Shown: one piece after another, positions 12,618-24,861 of the stretch
How positions within the stretch are numbered: the first letter of the stretch is position 1
Layout of the letters: every line of letters begins with the position of its first letter
Source of the DNA: Rhabditophanes sp. KR3021
Taxonomy: Eukaryota; Nematoda; Chromadorea; Rhabditida; Alloionematidae
Assembly: GCA_963281155.1 (NCBI GenBank)
Contig: CAUJLY010000002.1
Span: 4,216,001-4,280,000 of the forward strand
Direction of reading: 5' to 3'
Length of the DNA: 64,000 nucleotides
Notes under the pieces: generated by a model
The model's input: the letters and a program-made list of their open reading frames with translations, nothing else
The model's database searches: none
Told to the model about the DNA's origin: nothing
Made by a program: the position numbers and the translations under genes

Positions 12618-15600
12618 ATCAATTTTAGACACCTTAATAAACAACAAATATTTATAATAAATAAAAAGTTTAACAAAGAAAAGTATCTCGAATTTAATGA
12701 TAAGCAAATGTTGATACAAATTGGAATGAAATATGCGTGTATTATACTTATAAAACCTATTATATTGGTTCGCGAAAATTCAATACACAAATTGAAATTG
12801 ATGATCGGTTCAATAAGCTCCTGCCACAAATTAACTTTTTTGTTTAAGGATACTTTTGATTGTACTATTTATGATTATTAATTAATTAATCAAAACATAA
12901 ATGGACGGTGATAAAGACAAATATGCAAAAGTTTGCAGAAACTCGTATGTCTTAAATAACACGCTTCTAATAAAAGTTAAAAACTTTGTTATGATAATAA
13001 GTATCAATTAATGGAATACATAAACAAATTAATAGGAAATAGCCCTAAGCGGTCACTATTATAATTATCATCTTACTTCACAAAAAGTTGTACTTATTTT
13101 GATTACGAAAAGGCTTATATTTAATTAGCAAAAACAAGTACTTAAATTCGTTCAAAATTAAAATAATATGGAATTTGATTCAAAGTTAATTTTTTTAAGA
13201 AATTAGGTAGAAAGGAGAAAGAAATATCTCGATTGCGTGGGGTGACCAAAGTAAAAAAGAATTGAATCATCAACGAACATATAATATATTTTGAAAAGTC
13301 AATATCAAGAAGGTGCATTTGAATTAGATATTTCAATCCAATCGAATCTAATCATCTAGTTGAAGATGGACATTAATTATCTTAAATGGGAAAGTAAACT
13401 TATACTAAATGTCTAAATTTACTTAAACTATAAAGCCCTTAATTTATTGTCGCGAATTCATTATTGCAAATGTATTATTGTAAGTACAAAAGAAGTAAAC
13501 GCATATATTTACATTCATAAAACAACATATATCTTCTTCTTTAAGTCACTCAAAAAAGAGTTATGTATATAAATTGCAGCAAATATAATATATCAATATA
13601 ATTTTTGTGGTGATCCTAATTCTACCAGTTCAACAGTACTTATTCAAATATTTTCTGATTAGAGATGATAAAGAATTTGTTGGTTAGTAAGTTGTTACGT
13701 TAACTTAATACAAAGTGACAATGCATATAGATAAATCTTGAGCGTGTGTCTCTAACTTTAAATTTTATTTAGATATTGAATAATTTTTTTAAAATAATGT
13801 AGATAGCTGAATCTCGCGCGAGAGAGAAAGGTGTTGGGGGCTAATCTTTGTTCTTTCTTGAAGAGTACTAGAACTAGCTTCTGATTTTGTCATTCAAAGA
13901 AAAATTTTTATCTGAAAGCAACTAGCTAATGCAAGAATAATAGCTAAAAATTATTTAGCAAATGAGCGAGGAAGGAGAATGACGGTGATTAGTATGAAGA
14001 CATTCTCGTAAATATAGTGAAACAAAAAAGAACTTGATTCAACCTGAAATTTGAATAGGTGTAGAAGATATGTATATATGTGTATAATAAAGGTGTATAA
14101 TATGAATGGAATAAGATGAATGTTTTACTATCTTTCCGGTGTAAATGTCTGATCAAAATTAATTGCCCGATTAATAAACATTTATTATTATTATTACAAA
14201 TTTATGGTTTTGAATTATGAATATCTTCATTACACTTAAATTATTCTCCTTTTTTATAGAAATTAAAGATGATGATGGAATGTATTAAATATTGCCTTGT
14301 TGATTAGTTATTTAGGAAGAAGATGTGGTATGTTTAGTAATTAAGAATAAAGTTATTACAAGGCTATATATGATCACTAGGAAGGTTAGGGGTCGGCAGT
14401 AACTTATATGATAAAAGAATGTCTATTTTTTGGCTAGCTAATAAATTTTAAAATTACTTAGAGTATATTTAGAAGTCTTTAAGAATGTAAACATATTTTC
14501 GTTATTGGGAATTTTAAATAAAAACTGCCTTCGACAAAAAGTTCAAACCGTACACTTGCGATAATTAAGTTATTTAAAAAACAAAACAAAACTGAAAACC
14601 ACCCTTATAAAGATGTTATCACAAACTGTTTTACCTTTTTTCGCCTTCACCACAAACATTCTTCTTTGAAGGCCATGTCTTGATCAAGCAAAATCACATA
14701 AAAATATATGATGATAGAATTGTACGTAAACGGTTTTCGCGCAGTAGGTAAGTTTAATACAAATTATACGAATAGATAGATATATAATAATATAAGTATA
14801 ATCATTAACGACAAAAAGACCGTTTGTTGCAAATTTAGAATAATAATGAGATGTTATCAGTTGTGGTAAAAAGAATTAATCGAAAATGTTTTCACAACTG
14901 TCTTCAAATATATTTTCAACTGAAACATATCATTAACTTATTACTCAAAAAATAATATCGGCGAAAAAAGGTGTTTTAAAGCTCGTTTGAAGTGGCAGAT
15001 TTCAAAAAATAATTGGTATCTTACTTGACAATAACATTATTACTACAACATAATAAATAAATTAAATGTGTACAATGAATTCTTATAAGGGAACGCATGA
15101 AATCAAATCAGAAAGAAATTGGTCCGGTTTGACGTGATTTTGAGGGGTGTGAAGATATATTATTTGTTAGTTAAGAGAAATGGTTTAATCAGTGTTTGTA
15201 TATTTATTTGTTGGAAATCGTACATGGTAAAAGCTTGGGTAAAAGAAGATATGTAAGAATGCATACATTTACTTGTGTGTGTTGTTTGGTAGCTCTCATT
15301 TAAACAATGAGAGGATATTTATATTTGAATATTCAATTCTTATTGTCGCAGAAATTCAGGAACTAAATAAATTTAAGTCTTTTTATCAAAATTTATTCTT
15401 GCTAAATCAACACAAATAAATTGATAAGAAATATCAAACAATCAACATAGTTGAACGGTAACAAATAAGTAATATATTAAGATATAATAAATAAATAAAG
15501 GTATAAATAAACGAATTTTTAATTGGTTATGATCACCTACAACAAAATCACACCAAGAAATGACATGTTGAGTGGTCACTTTTTTATAGTTATCCTCACT

Positions 15601-18394
15601 CAATCCTTTCCTAAAACATATTTAGAAAAGAAGATCCTTACATTTGGCTTAGACCGATGAACGAGATTTGGGTGGTTTTCAAAGTGTATGTAGGGTGGTA
15701 GTATTCATGTTCTATTAAAAAACTTTTTTTACACTAATGATTATTCATGTCACTATAACATTACTAATTTTGCTCATTTTACTATTTAAAACATTTGAAG
15801 GAAAAGTGATTAAAGTTAAGTATTACAAGATATCTATTACAAAAGCAAATATTTTTCCTATAATAGCTAAATTATCTAGTAATTTTTAAAAGAACAGTTA
15901 TGCAATATCATCCTTGATAAAACTTGTCCTCTTAAATGTATATTAATTGCATACCATATCAATCATTTTAAACTTTATAATTAACAAAACAATGAGTCAT
16001 GCCATAAACATTAGTACGACGATCAAAATTAATATTTCAATTAATTAATGTGCCTATATGTTACATTACCGCAATTGGTTGATTGTTGTTTATGAATTAA
16101 TATTAAATATAGTGGTGATCAATCATTTAATTACATCACTTCAATTAAGTAAAACGAAGAGAAAGATTTGGATATAATATTTTGAAAGATATACATATAA
16201 TCAAAAGGACTTTAATACACGGAATAGAGAGCAGTTTGGTTTTAAAAGTGAAAGATGATAATAAGAATATATCACCATACCTGCAATAAAAGTTTCCCTT
16301 AAATTACATGACCAAGTATGAATGGAGATGCAATCATATAATAACATCATTATCAACAATGTCCGTTTGCCCGGCTGGCTAATATCACTTAACAAAAGGT
16401 CATCATCGCAACTTTTGTCCCTTAATTAACTTTCTTTTATTATTCAAATCTTGATTGTAATCCTTTTGAAGTTAATCAAAGTTAATGAGGGTTGATGAGA
16501 CTTAATGAAAGTTAGTATCTTTTTTTATGATTTAAAAAAACACACACCACAATAAGTAACATGTTATTAATTGGTGTCTTTCATAATACGTAGGTTTACG
16601 AAATTGTTTCACATATACCTAGATTTATCTATGTCGCAAAAGATTGAATATATTCTTGATCGTATCATTTTTTGAGTAGGCGTGTGAATAAGTCAAAAAA
16701 AGGTGAAGGCTATTGAGTAAAGATATACAAAATACATTCTTTTTAATTATTTTTGAAATAAATAAGTAATTATTTGAATGATTCAACGTTGTTGATATTA
16801 CTAATACAGTGCATTTAAAAAATATAAAGAGTAATTAGTAAAATGCTTTGGTTACATGGAATGATTAGGTACATAAAACTGGATGTTATTTAATGGTGGG
16901 AAAAATGTTACTTCTTCTTGTTGTTATTAAGGGAGAGAATTTGTCGCAATTATATTGGAAAAGGTGAAATGTATAAGGTGGTTTCGTTGCACAGTACCAC
17001 AATATTTAAAAAAATATCCACTATATAAATACCTATACATATATTTAATTACAAATAAACAAACTTAGGAATTTATGCAAAAAATTAATTAAACTTGCTG
17101 ATAGTAAATATATTAAAGTGATATCACAATTAAGTGGAAAATAAATTCCAACAATATCTTCAATTAGATTTTTATTTAATAATAAGAATGATACTTGAAG
17201 GTTGATGGTTACGTGAAAATATATTTATAAAATACTAAATAGCCACTCGAAAACAGATCATACTTCATATACTTGACTTATATGATTTAGTTCAAGTTAG
17301 TATGATTTGAAACATTTTAATAAAAAAGATTGGTCAAAGCCGTTATAAATGAATATCAAGTGAATGATCTGTTATCATATCTTCAAGCTTTCGACATACT
17401 TTTAAGAAAAATGATGTAGTAAATCTCAAATATTTAAAAGTTGAACTAATTATAATTTTTGGTTCCCCGTTTTGTGTATTAGAAAGAGAGTACATAACTG
17501 TACATAACTGTACATTGATAGACATTGCTAGTTAAATTTACATTATTCAGGTCTTAAAGTTAACAAAACAACATACGTAAAGACCATTGCAAACAATTTA
17601 ACTCTGATAATAAGCAGAATTACCTTGCGCAGAAAGTTTGTAGTAGTACTATATATTTAATAATGATCAGTTATATACTAATGTGAGTTATTATTTTGAT
17701 TGGAATAAATTTAAGAAATCTAAGAAAATGTGATTATATATTAAGAAAGAACTTGTACACGTTAAAGGTTGTCCTAAAAGAGTAAAATAAGAAAAATAAG
17801 CGATAAATAGTCAAGTTTAAAATTGTGTAGTGCCTCAATTAAATCGGACTTAGATTCATTAGATTTTCTCAAGAACATGGATTAAATATATTTTCTTACA
17901 CAGTCAAAAGCCTTAACTTAACGCTTTTCTCTTTTGTACGTTCAACACATAGTGATAAAAAATTGTTTTAATTCCTATGTTAAATTTTATTGCATTTGAA
18001 TTGAATGGTTTAAAAAAGTTGGATAAATTTAATAGTCTATACAAAGATCTTATAAACATTTTACAAAGAAATAATGGTTTTTGACTAGTGATTAAATAAT
18101 AACATGGATCATTTAATCAAATTTAGTTTAATATGGAAATAAATGAGAAGACATATTTTATTACTACTAAAAAAGGATTCATCAATCTGGTTTAGTTTAG
18201 TGTCGTGAGATTGGCCAAGTATTATACTAAACATGTGTATATGAGTATTTTTATTCCTTTCAAATAAAAGTTAATGGATTGTAAAGGTATTTTTTGCAAC
18301 CAAAAACTAATCTAACGGTTTGGTGAAATCTCTTTTATTTGATTTTCTTACTGCAAAGGATGAATTAAAGACAAAGTAATAATACAAAAGAAAG
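12618..18394. other. Gene-poor 5.8 kb between let-805 and CCDC12
   Basis: AT-rich throughout, with no convincing coding frame on either strand; the few 60-70 codon ORFs lack splice context and protein-like composition. It should hold the upstream control region of the large FN3 gene. A short direct repeat (gtacataact, 2.5 copies) lies at about 17490-17516. I saw no RNA gene. Confidence 0.5.
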
Positions 18395-18914
18395 TTAATC
18401 AAGCCCTGAAGTGGCTGCATTTACAATTTCATCAAGAGATTCAGATTTGTCGGCGTACTTTTGCACAATTAATTGGATAATAGCCTTTTGAGTTCTTCTA
18501 TCTAATTTATTTACAATACCTTCTTCATCGCGTTTTAAATCCCAGTCCAATTTCCTTGGCTGAAGCTTCGTTATATCCTAGAAATGATGAGTTTTGTGCG
18601 TTTGATTAATTAAAACTTACCAATTCATCACTAATGGTAGTTTCTTTTCCATATTCAAGATGTTCTTTAATTTGTTCATCTACCACATGTAGGTGACTAT
18701 GAATTTCATTTGGCCCCTCCCCAGCTTTGAGGTCAACATCCATTGGTTCGTAATTTCGGAATATTTTAATTTGTTCAAGTCCCTTGCTTGATAATCCGTT
18801 TCTAAATTCCCCAAAATTTTGTTTTTGTTCTAACAAACGCCGTTTCCTCGCAGCTGCATTTTTCTCTGCGTTCAGTAGTTCCTCAAGAATATCTTCTTCT
18901 TCCTGGATCTTCAT
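18395..18914 (-). CDS. ccdc12: CCDC12/Cwf18-family pre-mRNA splicing protein
   Basis: Small spliceosome-associated protein of the nineteen-complex/B-act spliceosome in other eukaryotes. Two exons, 18914-18621 and 18577-18395, joined in phase 0, give 158 residues. The N-terminal half is a charged coiled coil (LLNAEKNAAARKRRL); then IKIFRNYEP, the counterpart of the family's LRNYVPED segment. Exon 2 carries the family signature PRKLDWDLKRD followed by KLDRRTQKAI. The start is set by a 3' splice-type tttag ending at 18917, two bases before ATG, so an upstream in-frame ATG at 18938 is not used in the trans-spliced message. It lies 190 bases downstream of the uL22m stop, which suggests the third gene of an operon. 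Confidence 0.88.
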
Positions 18915-19107
18915 GCCTAAACTTAAATTATATGCCAAAAAGCTGTATATTTAAAATAATAGATGGTCAATACAAACCAATGCAAAAATAGTAAACGAAA
19001 TGTTTAATGTGAGATATATTAAAAATCCTTCTATCTACTAACAATAACAACAACTAGGCTATTAAATTGAATATTTAACAGATCTATTTCTTAGATAATC
19101 AATGTAT

Positions 19108-19812
19108 TCATCTGCCTTTTTCCCAGCCATTCTTTGGCTTTAACCTTCCTTTAAATTGAGGCCCATCACCTTCTTCTAACCTAACATACAAGTCAATGTA
19201 ACGATATTTAATTTGATTGAAGTTTCCTCTGGCATGTCTTCTAACCCCCTTGATTATATTTGACTGGATTGCAAAAGCTTCGGCAACATGCATACCGCTA
19301 TTAAATTCAATTCCGAATTCATGACTGGCTCTTTTCTTAGCTTCTTCTAAAACTTCGGCCAGCATAAGACATCCCTTATTCTGTTGCAATTGGAGTTGTA
19401 GAATTGCTTCGTCTACATTCATACAACAAACTAGCTCACACGCTTGCCATGCGCGTTTGGGCGAAAAATGGATTTGTTCGCGAACATGGAACACTTCTCT
19501 AGATTTAGGCAAACCAGTTTCGGGAACGATGTAATCAACTGGCCAAACTGTCTGGTTGTAATACTCCCACTTTTTCGGAGTCATCCCATATTTTTTAAGG
19601 GGAGTCAATTCAAAATCATCTTCGGCCTCAAGATTCCACTCTGGGGCATAGTAAACCTTTGGGGCTATGGTTTCATCTCTCTGCATTTTCGGTCTCCTTA
19701 GTTCGGTTCTTTTTTTCCATTTCTCTGCATTTGTGATTGCTTGCAAGATTGGTGGTGGTTCTGTTGATACATTATTTTTCAGAAATAATCCTAATTGCCT
19801 CCTTGCCAGCAT
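19108..19812 (-). CDS. mrpl-22: Mitochondrial ribosomal protein uL22m
   Basis: Component of the mitochondrial large ribosomal subunit. One exon, 234 residues. The first ~90 residues are a basic, arginine-rich targeting and nematode-type extension; the L22 fold follows, with FSPKRAWQACELVCCMNVDEA (helix and start of the fold), EEAKKRASHEFGIE, the hook region SNIIKGVRRHARGNFNQIKY, and a final YVRLEEGDGP strand. Length fits metazoan MRPL22 rather than bacterial L22. A tttattag sits two bases before the ATG, consistent with spliced-leader addition. Spacing to the upstream sphingomyelinase stop (about 185 bases) and to the downstream CCDC12 start (about 190) supports a polycistronic unit. Confidence 0.88.
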   Translation of the reverse strand: MLARRQLGLFLKNNVSTEPPPILQAITNAEKWKKRTELRRPKMQRDETIAPKVYYAPEWNLEAEDDFELTPLKKYGMTPKKWEYYNQTVWPVDYIVPETGLPKSREVFHVREQIHFSPKRAWQACELVCCMNVDEAILQLQLQQNKGCLMLAEVLEEAKKRASHEFGIEFNSGMHVAEAFAIQSNIIKGVRRHARGNFNQIKYRYIDLYVRLEEGDGPQFKGRLKPKNGWEKGR

Positions 19813-19999
19813 ATCTAATAAATATTTAGGAGTTAAAACATATAATTAGTTGAACAAAAATAGCAAGGCCAATAAAACCTATTAATAGAAACAATCAAAA
19901 TAATAAATTCTCTTTATATATTTTTAAGATGATTGGCTAGTGATTAAGTAAGTGCATTTTTCCCCTAAAGCTACTTCTGATTCAGTATAATATGTAAAG

Positions 20000-21333
20000 C
20001 TAGTCTGATACCATCCTTTCACTTGATCTGGTACTTTGAGTTGAATGAATGGAGTCGTTGATGGAGGATGGTGATTTCTTTAGAACTTCCTTAAATGAAC
20101 TTCTTGACTCTTTTAACCCCTTGATTTCGATTGTCAAAATGATTAGCCAGTGCCAAACTGAAAAACCTAGCACTAAAGTCAGCACCAGTCGGACTAAGTT
20201 CACCAAAATCTTAAACTCCCAGAAATTGAAGAAGAAGGAGGTTATTAAAGCAATGCCAAGTAGAGATGAAATGACGGCAAATAGTTTCTTATCGTATTGT
20301 GCTCTAAGTTGGCCTTGATCCAGGATGGCAAGAGCTTCTTCCATCATATTTTCATCGACTGATAAAATGGTGTTAAAATTAAATGTTCTGTCCGCCGATT
20401 GTTGCAAAGTAAATCTGGCGTAAACCCCCAGATGATCGGAATAATTCATTTTGGATCCCGGAATTACATCAAAAGTATTGTCACAGAATATTAACTTGAC
20501 TGCTGAGGACCCCTCCTTGAAAAAGATGTAGTCTAATCTCTTGCCAAGAGGATTGTCCTGCTTAAGTTTGAGGTTAGTAAAGCAGTTGTCTGGTCTATCG
20601 CAGGTCATCCCTGATATCTCCATAACATTCGGCTTAACAACCCAAACATCCTTTAAATCAGCGACATCTGTAACTACCTTGTAAGCCAGGTCCTGAGGTT
20701 CAATATTGAAATCGCCTGTTACTATGGCTAAATCGGCACCTTGCGAAGTATATCTTACGAATTGGCCGACTTCATAGGCTTGTATAAGACGATGAGGAAG
20801 ATATGGATCATTGTGCCTATTGTACTCTGCATGGAGATGAGTCGTGTAAATGGCTACCTTCATTCTGCCAACCATAATCTCAACCATTCCAATTAGCTTC
20901 CCTCCAAACCAATCTCCCCTATGGATGTGATGAGCAAATCCATTTAAGGAGTAGTTATGCTTTAAAGTGGATACTATTCTGAATTTGCTGATTACACAAG
21001 TACCACTACCCGTGAACCCACTATGGAAGTAATGTGCGAAGGGGAAGATTTCTTTGAGGAAGGTTGTTATGTAATGAAAGTCCTTCTCCGACCATAGCTA
21101 AAACATATGATAATAGAAAAGTTTTTTAAGTTGTAAGCAACCTCTTGAAGTGAAACGACGTCGTAATTTGAGTCAAGCAGCGTTTGGGCTATTGCCTGGA
21201 TCCTTCTGGTCCTTGCTGTTGATCCAAAGGGGTATGGAAACGGAATTGCCCTATAATATTTTGAGGTCAAGAGATAATATTGAAAATAGACTTACCAGCA
21301 ATTCAAGGTAACAACATTTAAAGTATAACTCAT
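20000..21333 (-). CDS. Neutral sphingomyelinase (SMPD2-type, Mg-dependent)
   Basis: Hydrolyses sphingomyelin to ceramide and phosphocholine at cell membranes. Exons 21333-21296, 21250-21142 and 21097-20000 give 414 residues. The endonuclease/exonuclease/phosphatase fold is complete: LNCW near the start, VVSLQE-LWSEKDF (metal-binding Glu) across the second junction, THLHAEY at ~135, TGDFNIEP at ~176, RLDYIFF, and the catalytic His of YSDHLGVYA at ~271. Two hydrophobic C-terminal segments (about residues 323-370) match the membrane anchor of this class. The second donor (GAG|gttgct) is weak, chosen because it restores the LQE-x-W motif. It is the first gene of the operon-like set and is divergent from the CISD3 gene, 134 bases away. 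Confidence 0.88.
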
Positions 21334-21467
21334 TTTGTGGGCGAGCAATAAGATTGATCAGAGTAAGTATCAACATTTTATCTTAACGATAATGTAAGGG
21401 CAAGTGTTGGTATGTCGTTGCTTCGGTATTTTCAAATTAAAGGAACTACGTATTAAAGAGCTATAAA
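21334..21467. promoter_or_regulatory. Shared divergent promoter, sphingomyelinase operon / CISD3
   Basis: Only 134 bases separate the two start codons, so both promoters and 5' leaders must lie here. No clear TATA element stands out. Inferred from gene layout. Confidence 0.5.
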
Positions 21468-22008
21468 ATGCTTCTAAATTTGGTGAGAAGTTTGAGATCA
21501 AGTGCGGTATGCCTGAGTAACAAAACGGGATTCGGTCCTTATAGATTACACCGCAAGAATACGCACTTTGTAGGAACTGAGCCAAGTCCTTTAAAATACC
21601 ATGTCGTAAGTCAAAAATAATTATGCCAGTTGTTGGATGTATTCATTATTTTATTTATTTAAGATAGCTGAAAAAACAGCAGAACAGCCCTATGGTTTGC
21701 AAGGAAATAATCATCTGATTGAGAGTATGGGTCGTGTGCATTCTAAACTTCCAACAAAGGTTGTATTAAAGAAAGATAAAGTTTACGCATGGTGCAGTTG
21801 TGGATATAGTGCTAGTCAACCGTTATGTGATGGATCGCACAAATCAGTCAGAACTCCCAAATCCAATCTAAAACCTGTCCGCTACATTCCGAATGAGGAT
21901 CGGGAAGTATGGCTATGTAATTGCAAGCAAACCAAAAATAGGCCTTTCTGCGATGGCTCGCACAGCAATTTGAAGGAAAAGGACGCTAAAGAAGGACTGT
22001 TCGATTAG
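21468..22008 (+). CDS. cisd-3: CISD3-type mitochondrial protein with two CDGSH iron-sulfur domains
   Basis: Binds two 2Fe-2S clusters in the mitochondrial matrix (MiNT class). Exons 21468-21605 and 21664-22008 join in phase 0 to 160 residues. Exon 1 is a basic, hydroxylated leader (MLLNLVRSLRSSAVCL) typical of mitochondrial import. Exon 2 has two complete C-x-C-x2-S/T-x3-P-x-C-D-G-S/A-H motifs: WCSCGYSASQPLCDGSH and LCNCKQTKNRPFCDGSH, each with the three Cys and one His ligands. Two CDGSH motifs and no membrane segment separate it from CISD1/2. It is divergent from the sphingomyelinase and convergent with the sperm gene, 409 bases away. Confidence 0.93.
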
Positions 22009-22417
22009 TAATTAAATAATGATAGATTGTTTTTAAATGGATAGTTTAATAATAAATAGTTGTTTGAGACACTTAAATGAAAAGCTTATGCGTACATATA
22101 ATATAGAAATGCTAAAATGTTTAAAAATTTGAATAAAAAAGTGAAGTCTTTTAATCAAAAGAATGAAGCAAGAGAAGTATTTTGAATAGTTATTTTATTT
22201 ACAGTTATTTTATTTTATTAAAAAGTGTTAAAATAATGACTACAAAATGTTTTTATAAACTTTTTATTAAACCGATCTTAAAATAGAAAGATATCAACAG
22301 ATATTAGTTTCGAAAGTTTATCTATTTAAAATCTCGAAATACTTTTTATTTTACAATTCGCTACATAGAATAAACATTCAAATACAAACGAAATGAATGA
22401 ATGGCAGAACGCATTAT
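22009..22417. other. Convergent 3' region between CISD3 and the sperm gene
   Basis: 409 AT-rich bases with several AATAAA-like signals (for example near 22048); otherwise nothing recognisable. Confidence 0.4.
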
Positions 22418-23155
22418 TTACTTTGGAGCGAAATAAGCTGAAACGGCTCCTGGGGCTGAGAAGTAAGCAGGCGTGGCACCACCTCCGACTCCGAAGTAAG
22501 CAGATTGAGCTCCGGCTCCAACTCCAAAGTAAGCAGAAGTAGCTCCACCGCCACCTCCCATATGTGATGCAGAAGGCAAAGGTGCTAATGGGGCACCAAC
22601 CGCTTGAATTCCTGTCATTGTTGAGGCACCTCCCATTGGTTGTCCAACAGCTAAAAAGAAAACCTCTAATTTGGAAGTTAAAGATGTAAACAAACCCATC
22701 ATCGTCGATTGTCCTTTCATTGGGGCTCCGGCAGCTAAATAAGATTAAATATTAGAGTTGAAACTAAAGATGTAAGACTTGCCAGTCATAGTTGACGCTC
22801 TAAGTGGGGCACCGACAGCTAAAAAGAATAGATATTAATTCGGAAACTAAAGATCTAAACTCGCCAGTCATAGTTGAAGCTCCCATTGGCTGTCCTACAG
22901 CTGTCATTGTACTTTGTCCTCCCTTTGCTGAAAGAAGGCTGATTAATTTGGATACTGATGGGGACACTTACGTGGTGCAGCAGCAGCGGGTAAAGCGAAG
23001 TGACCAGCACCTCCAGCTGGAGTAGCTACGGCACCACCTCCGACTCCGAAGTAAGTAGATTGGACTCCACCCCCACCTCCAACTCCAAAATAGGCGGATT
23101 GAACACCACCGGCAGAAGCTCCTCCTGGAGCGGCAAAGTAAGCTGAGACGGCCAT
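22418..23155 (-). CDS. SSQ-like sperm-specific Gly/Ala-rich protein with repeated exon-intron units
   Basis: From memory, C. elegans SSQ sperm proteins share the SAYFGVGGG and STMTAVGAP repeats seen here; function is unknown, expression is spermatogenic. Five exons, 23155-22972, 22927-22865, 22818-22783, 22734-22696 and 22650-22418, all joined in phase 1, give 184 residues. N-terminus: MAVSAYF, QSAYFGVGGG, QSTYFGVGGG. Middle: four STM units, one per short exon, each starting AVG/AAG. C-terminus: SAYFGVGAG, QSAYFGVGGG, PAYF, SAYFAPK. Introns are 44-48 bases. Introns 2 and 3 have GC donors (CTG|gcgagt, CTG|gcaagt): each contains a GT nearby, but using it destroys the reading frame. Intron 4 begins gtttgt. 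Exons 3 and 4 with their introns repeat at an 84-base period. Confidence 0.8.
22651..22864 (-). repeat. About 84-bp tandem exon-intron repeat inside the sperm gene
   Basis: Successive units each contain the last part of an STM exon, a donor (gcgagt, gcaagt, gtttgt), a similar intron body (acatcttta...) and an acceptor tttag followed by CTG. Exons of 36 and 39 bases plus introns of 48 and 45 bases both total 84 bases, so the intron was copied along with the exon. Confidence 0.7.
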
Positions 23156-23844
23156 ATTGTTAGTAGAGTGTTGCGTGTACTGACGGTAAGTAGAGAATCG
23201 ACGAAAGTCAATATGAAGATCTCTGAAAAAGAGCTTCTTTATATGGGACTGATATTTGAATTTAGCAACTACCAAATTCTAATTTAGTCAACATAGATTC
23301 TAATTCCGTGCACACATATTCTAACTTCGTTACGTGCAATTCTCGAACCCTATTTAATTAAAACGCATATTTTGGTTTTACCATTAAATAATTTGAATAT
23401 AATTGTATGATTTTCAATAAAGTGTGTTTTCTCTGCCAGTTCAGCTGGAATGTGAATGGAAAATTGCTTATTTTTATGCTAACATTAGTTCAGTATTATA
23501 ACTTAAGGCTGCGTCTTTGATACATTTGACAAAAATAATACATCTGTTCTTATCTAACTGCAAGAACACCGGAATAACTTCCCATTTATGCCACCAAATA
23601 ACTGATATCATTATTTCTTTCGTCATAATATTTCGTCAAAAGTGAATGATACCATTATTCTTTTATTATAATACCATCAAAAGTGAATGGTAAGCATTCA
23701 ATCTTATATGTTAAAATCAGAAATGATGTTTCTGTAGAAAAAATGGAAATAACTAATACCCGATTTAACAATTTATTGTAATTAAATTTAGAACATTTGC
23801 AAAGATTCATTAATACTCGAAAATGAATTCAATGGTAAAGTGAA
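23156..23844. other. Intergenic stretch upstream of the sperm gene
   Basis: No coding frame. An imperfect tandem duplication, about 45 bases, lies at roughly 23610-23695 around the repeated words CATTATT and TCAAAAGTGAATG. The first part should contain the sperm-gene promoter. Confidence 0.4.
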
Positions 23845-24861
23845 TTACAAATTTTCGTTCTTAAAAAGTCCTATGAAAGTCATTTGAAATGACCCCCATA
23901 AATTACCTGAATCACGATTTGGACTACGAGAATACTTTATAATTTTCTGATCTTCGTTTTGGGTTTCAAGGATTTCATAGTTTAGTACCATCATTTCTCT
24001 GTTTATGCGACGTAAATCACGAAGTGAATAACTCTGAGCGTCCAAAAATAAATCAAAGCCATTTACTTGGTGCATTTCTATTAAACTCAAAATCAGAGTG
24101 GTGAAGTTCACCAAATCGGGAATATCCAAGTTCTCTTTACATAGAAAGCTTATTGAATTCAATTTATTGCGCTTTATAAATTGTGTCCATGTTGAAAAAT
24201 CATAGTTACTGCAATCTGCACTCGTCATGAAAGCAAAGCTGACTGAATCTGAAAGCTTGTAATATCCAGTTTCACCTTTCATTGCAAATAAGTTAAAAGG
24301 GGTTGATATCGAAATACTAATTGTCTTGTTTATTACTTCTGACCATTCTTTGCTTAGTTTCTGTATAGCAGGGTATGTGTCTGGAGAGCCCATATAATCA
24401 AGTATAAGCGCATTAATTGTCCCGCATCTCTGTATTTCTTTTTTGAAGTCATGGACAAATTCAGATAATTCACGAAATTCAATTGTCACATTTAAATCAC
24501 CTTTACGCAATTCAATTTTCCGAAAATTAGCAATAAAAACTTCGTATGATCCAAACTAAAAACTAATATGATGATAAGAAGAATGGTGACTTACATATGA
24601 AAATTTTCCTTTTTTATCATTCCTTAAATCATCCGCATTTTGTGAATATACATATATTCCATCAACTTGATGTTTAACTTTTGAAGGTTTCAGTACAATA
24701 GTTAACCATCGCCAACATTTGTGATCCATTCTGTCTTCGAATTTTGTAGTTATATCTGAAAAACGTCTGCATACGAGATCAATATTACATCTATCGCGGT
24801 AACTAGTCATGGCTAAGATTTTCAAAACTATTTCGACAGGAAGGCTATTGATATGATTCAT
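23845..24861 (-). CDS. F-box protein (nematode family)
   Basis: Likely substrate receptor of an SCF ubiquitin ligase. Exons 24861-24595 and 24555-23845, phase 0, give 325 residues. Residues ~7-45 are an F-box: LPVEIVLKILAMTSYRDRC, then LVCRRFSDI. The rest is a leucine-rich C-terminal region typical of the large, fast-evolving nematode F-box sets (FTH/DUF38-like layout) but I cannot assign it to one class. No frameshift or internal stop. It stands alone between AT-rich gaps. Confidence 0.75.

Noticed and set aside
12459..12829. Overlapping ORFs of 86 codons around the myotactin start
   Set aside because: Only the MGPSSKG... part forms a signal peptide and splices in frame; the rest is intron or upstream AT-rich sequence.
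16201..16395. 64-codon minus-strand ORF in the 5.8 kb gap
   Set aside because: No splice sites, no family, composition like filler.
22804..23025. Plus-strand 73-codon ORF over the sperm gene
   Set aside because: Crosses the repeat exons and introns of the minus-strand gene; antisense by composition only.
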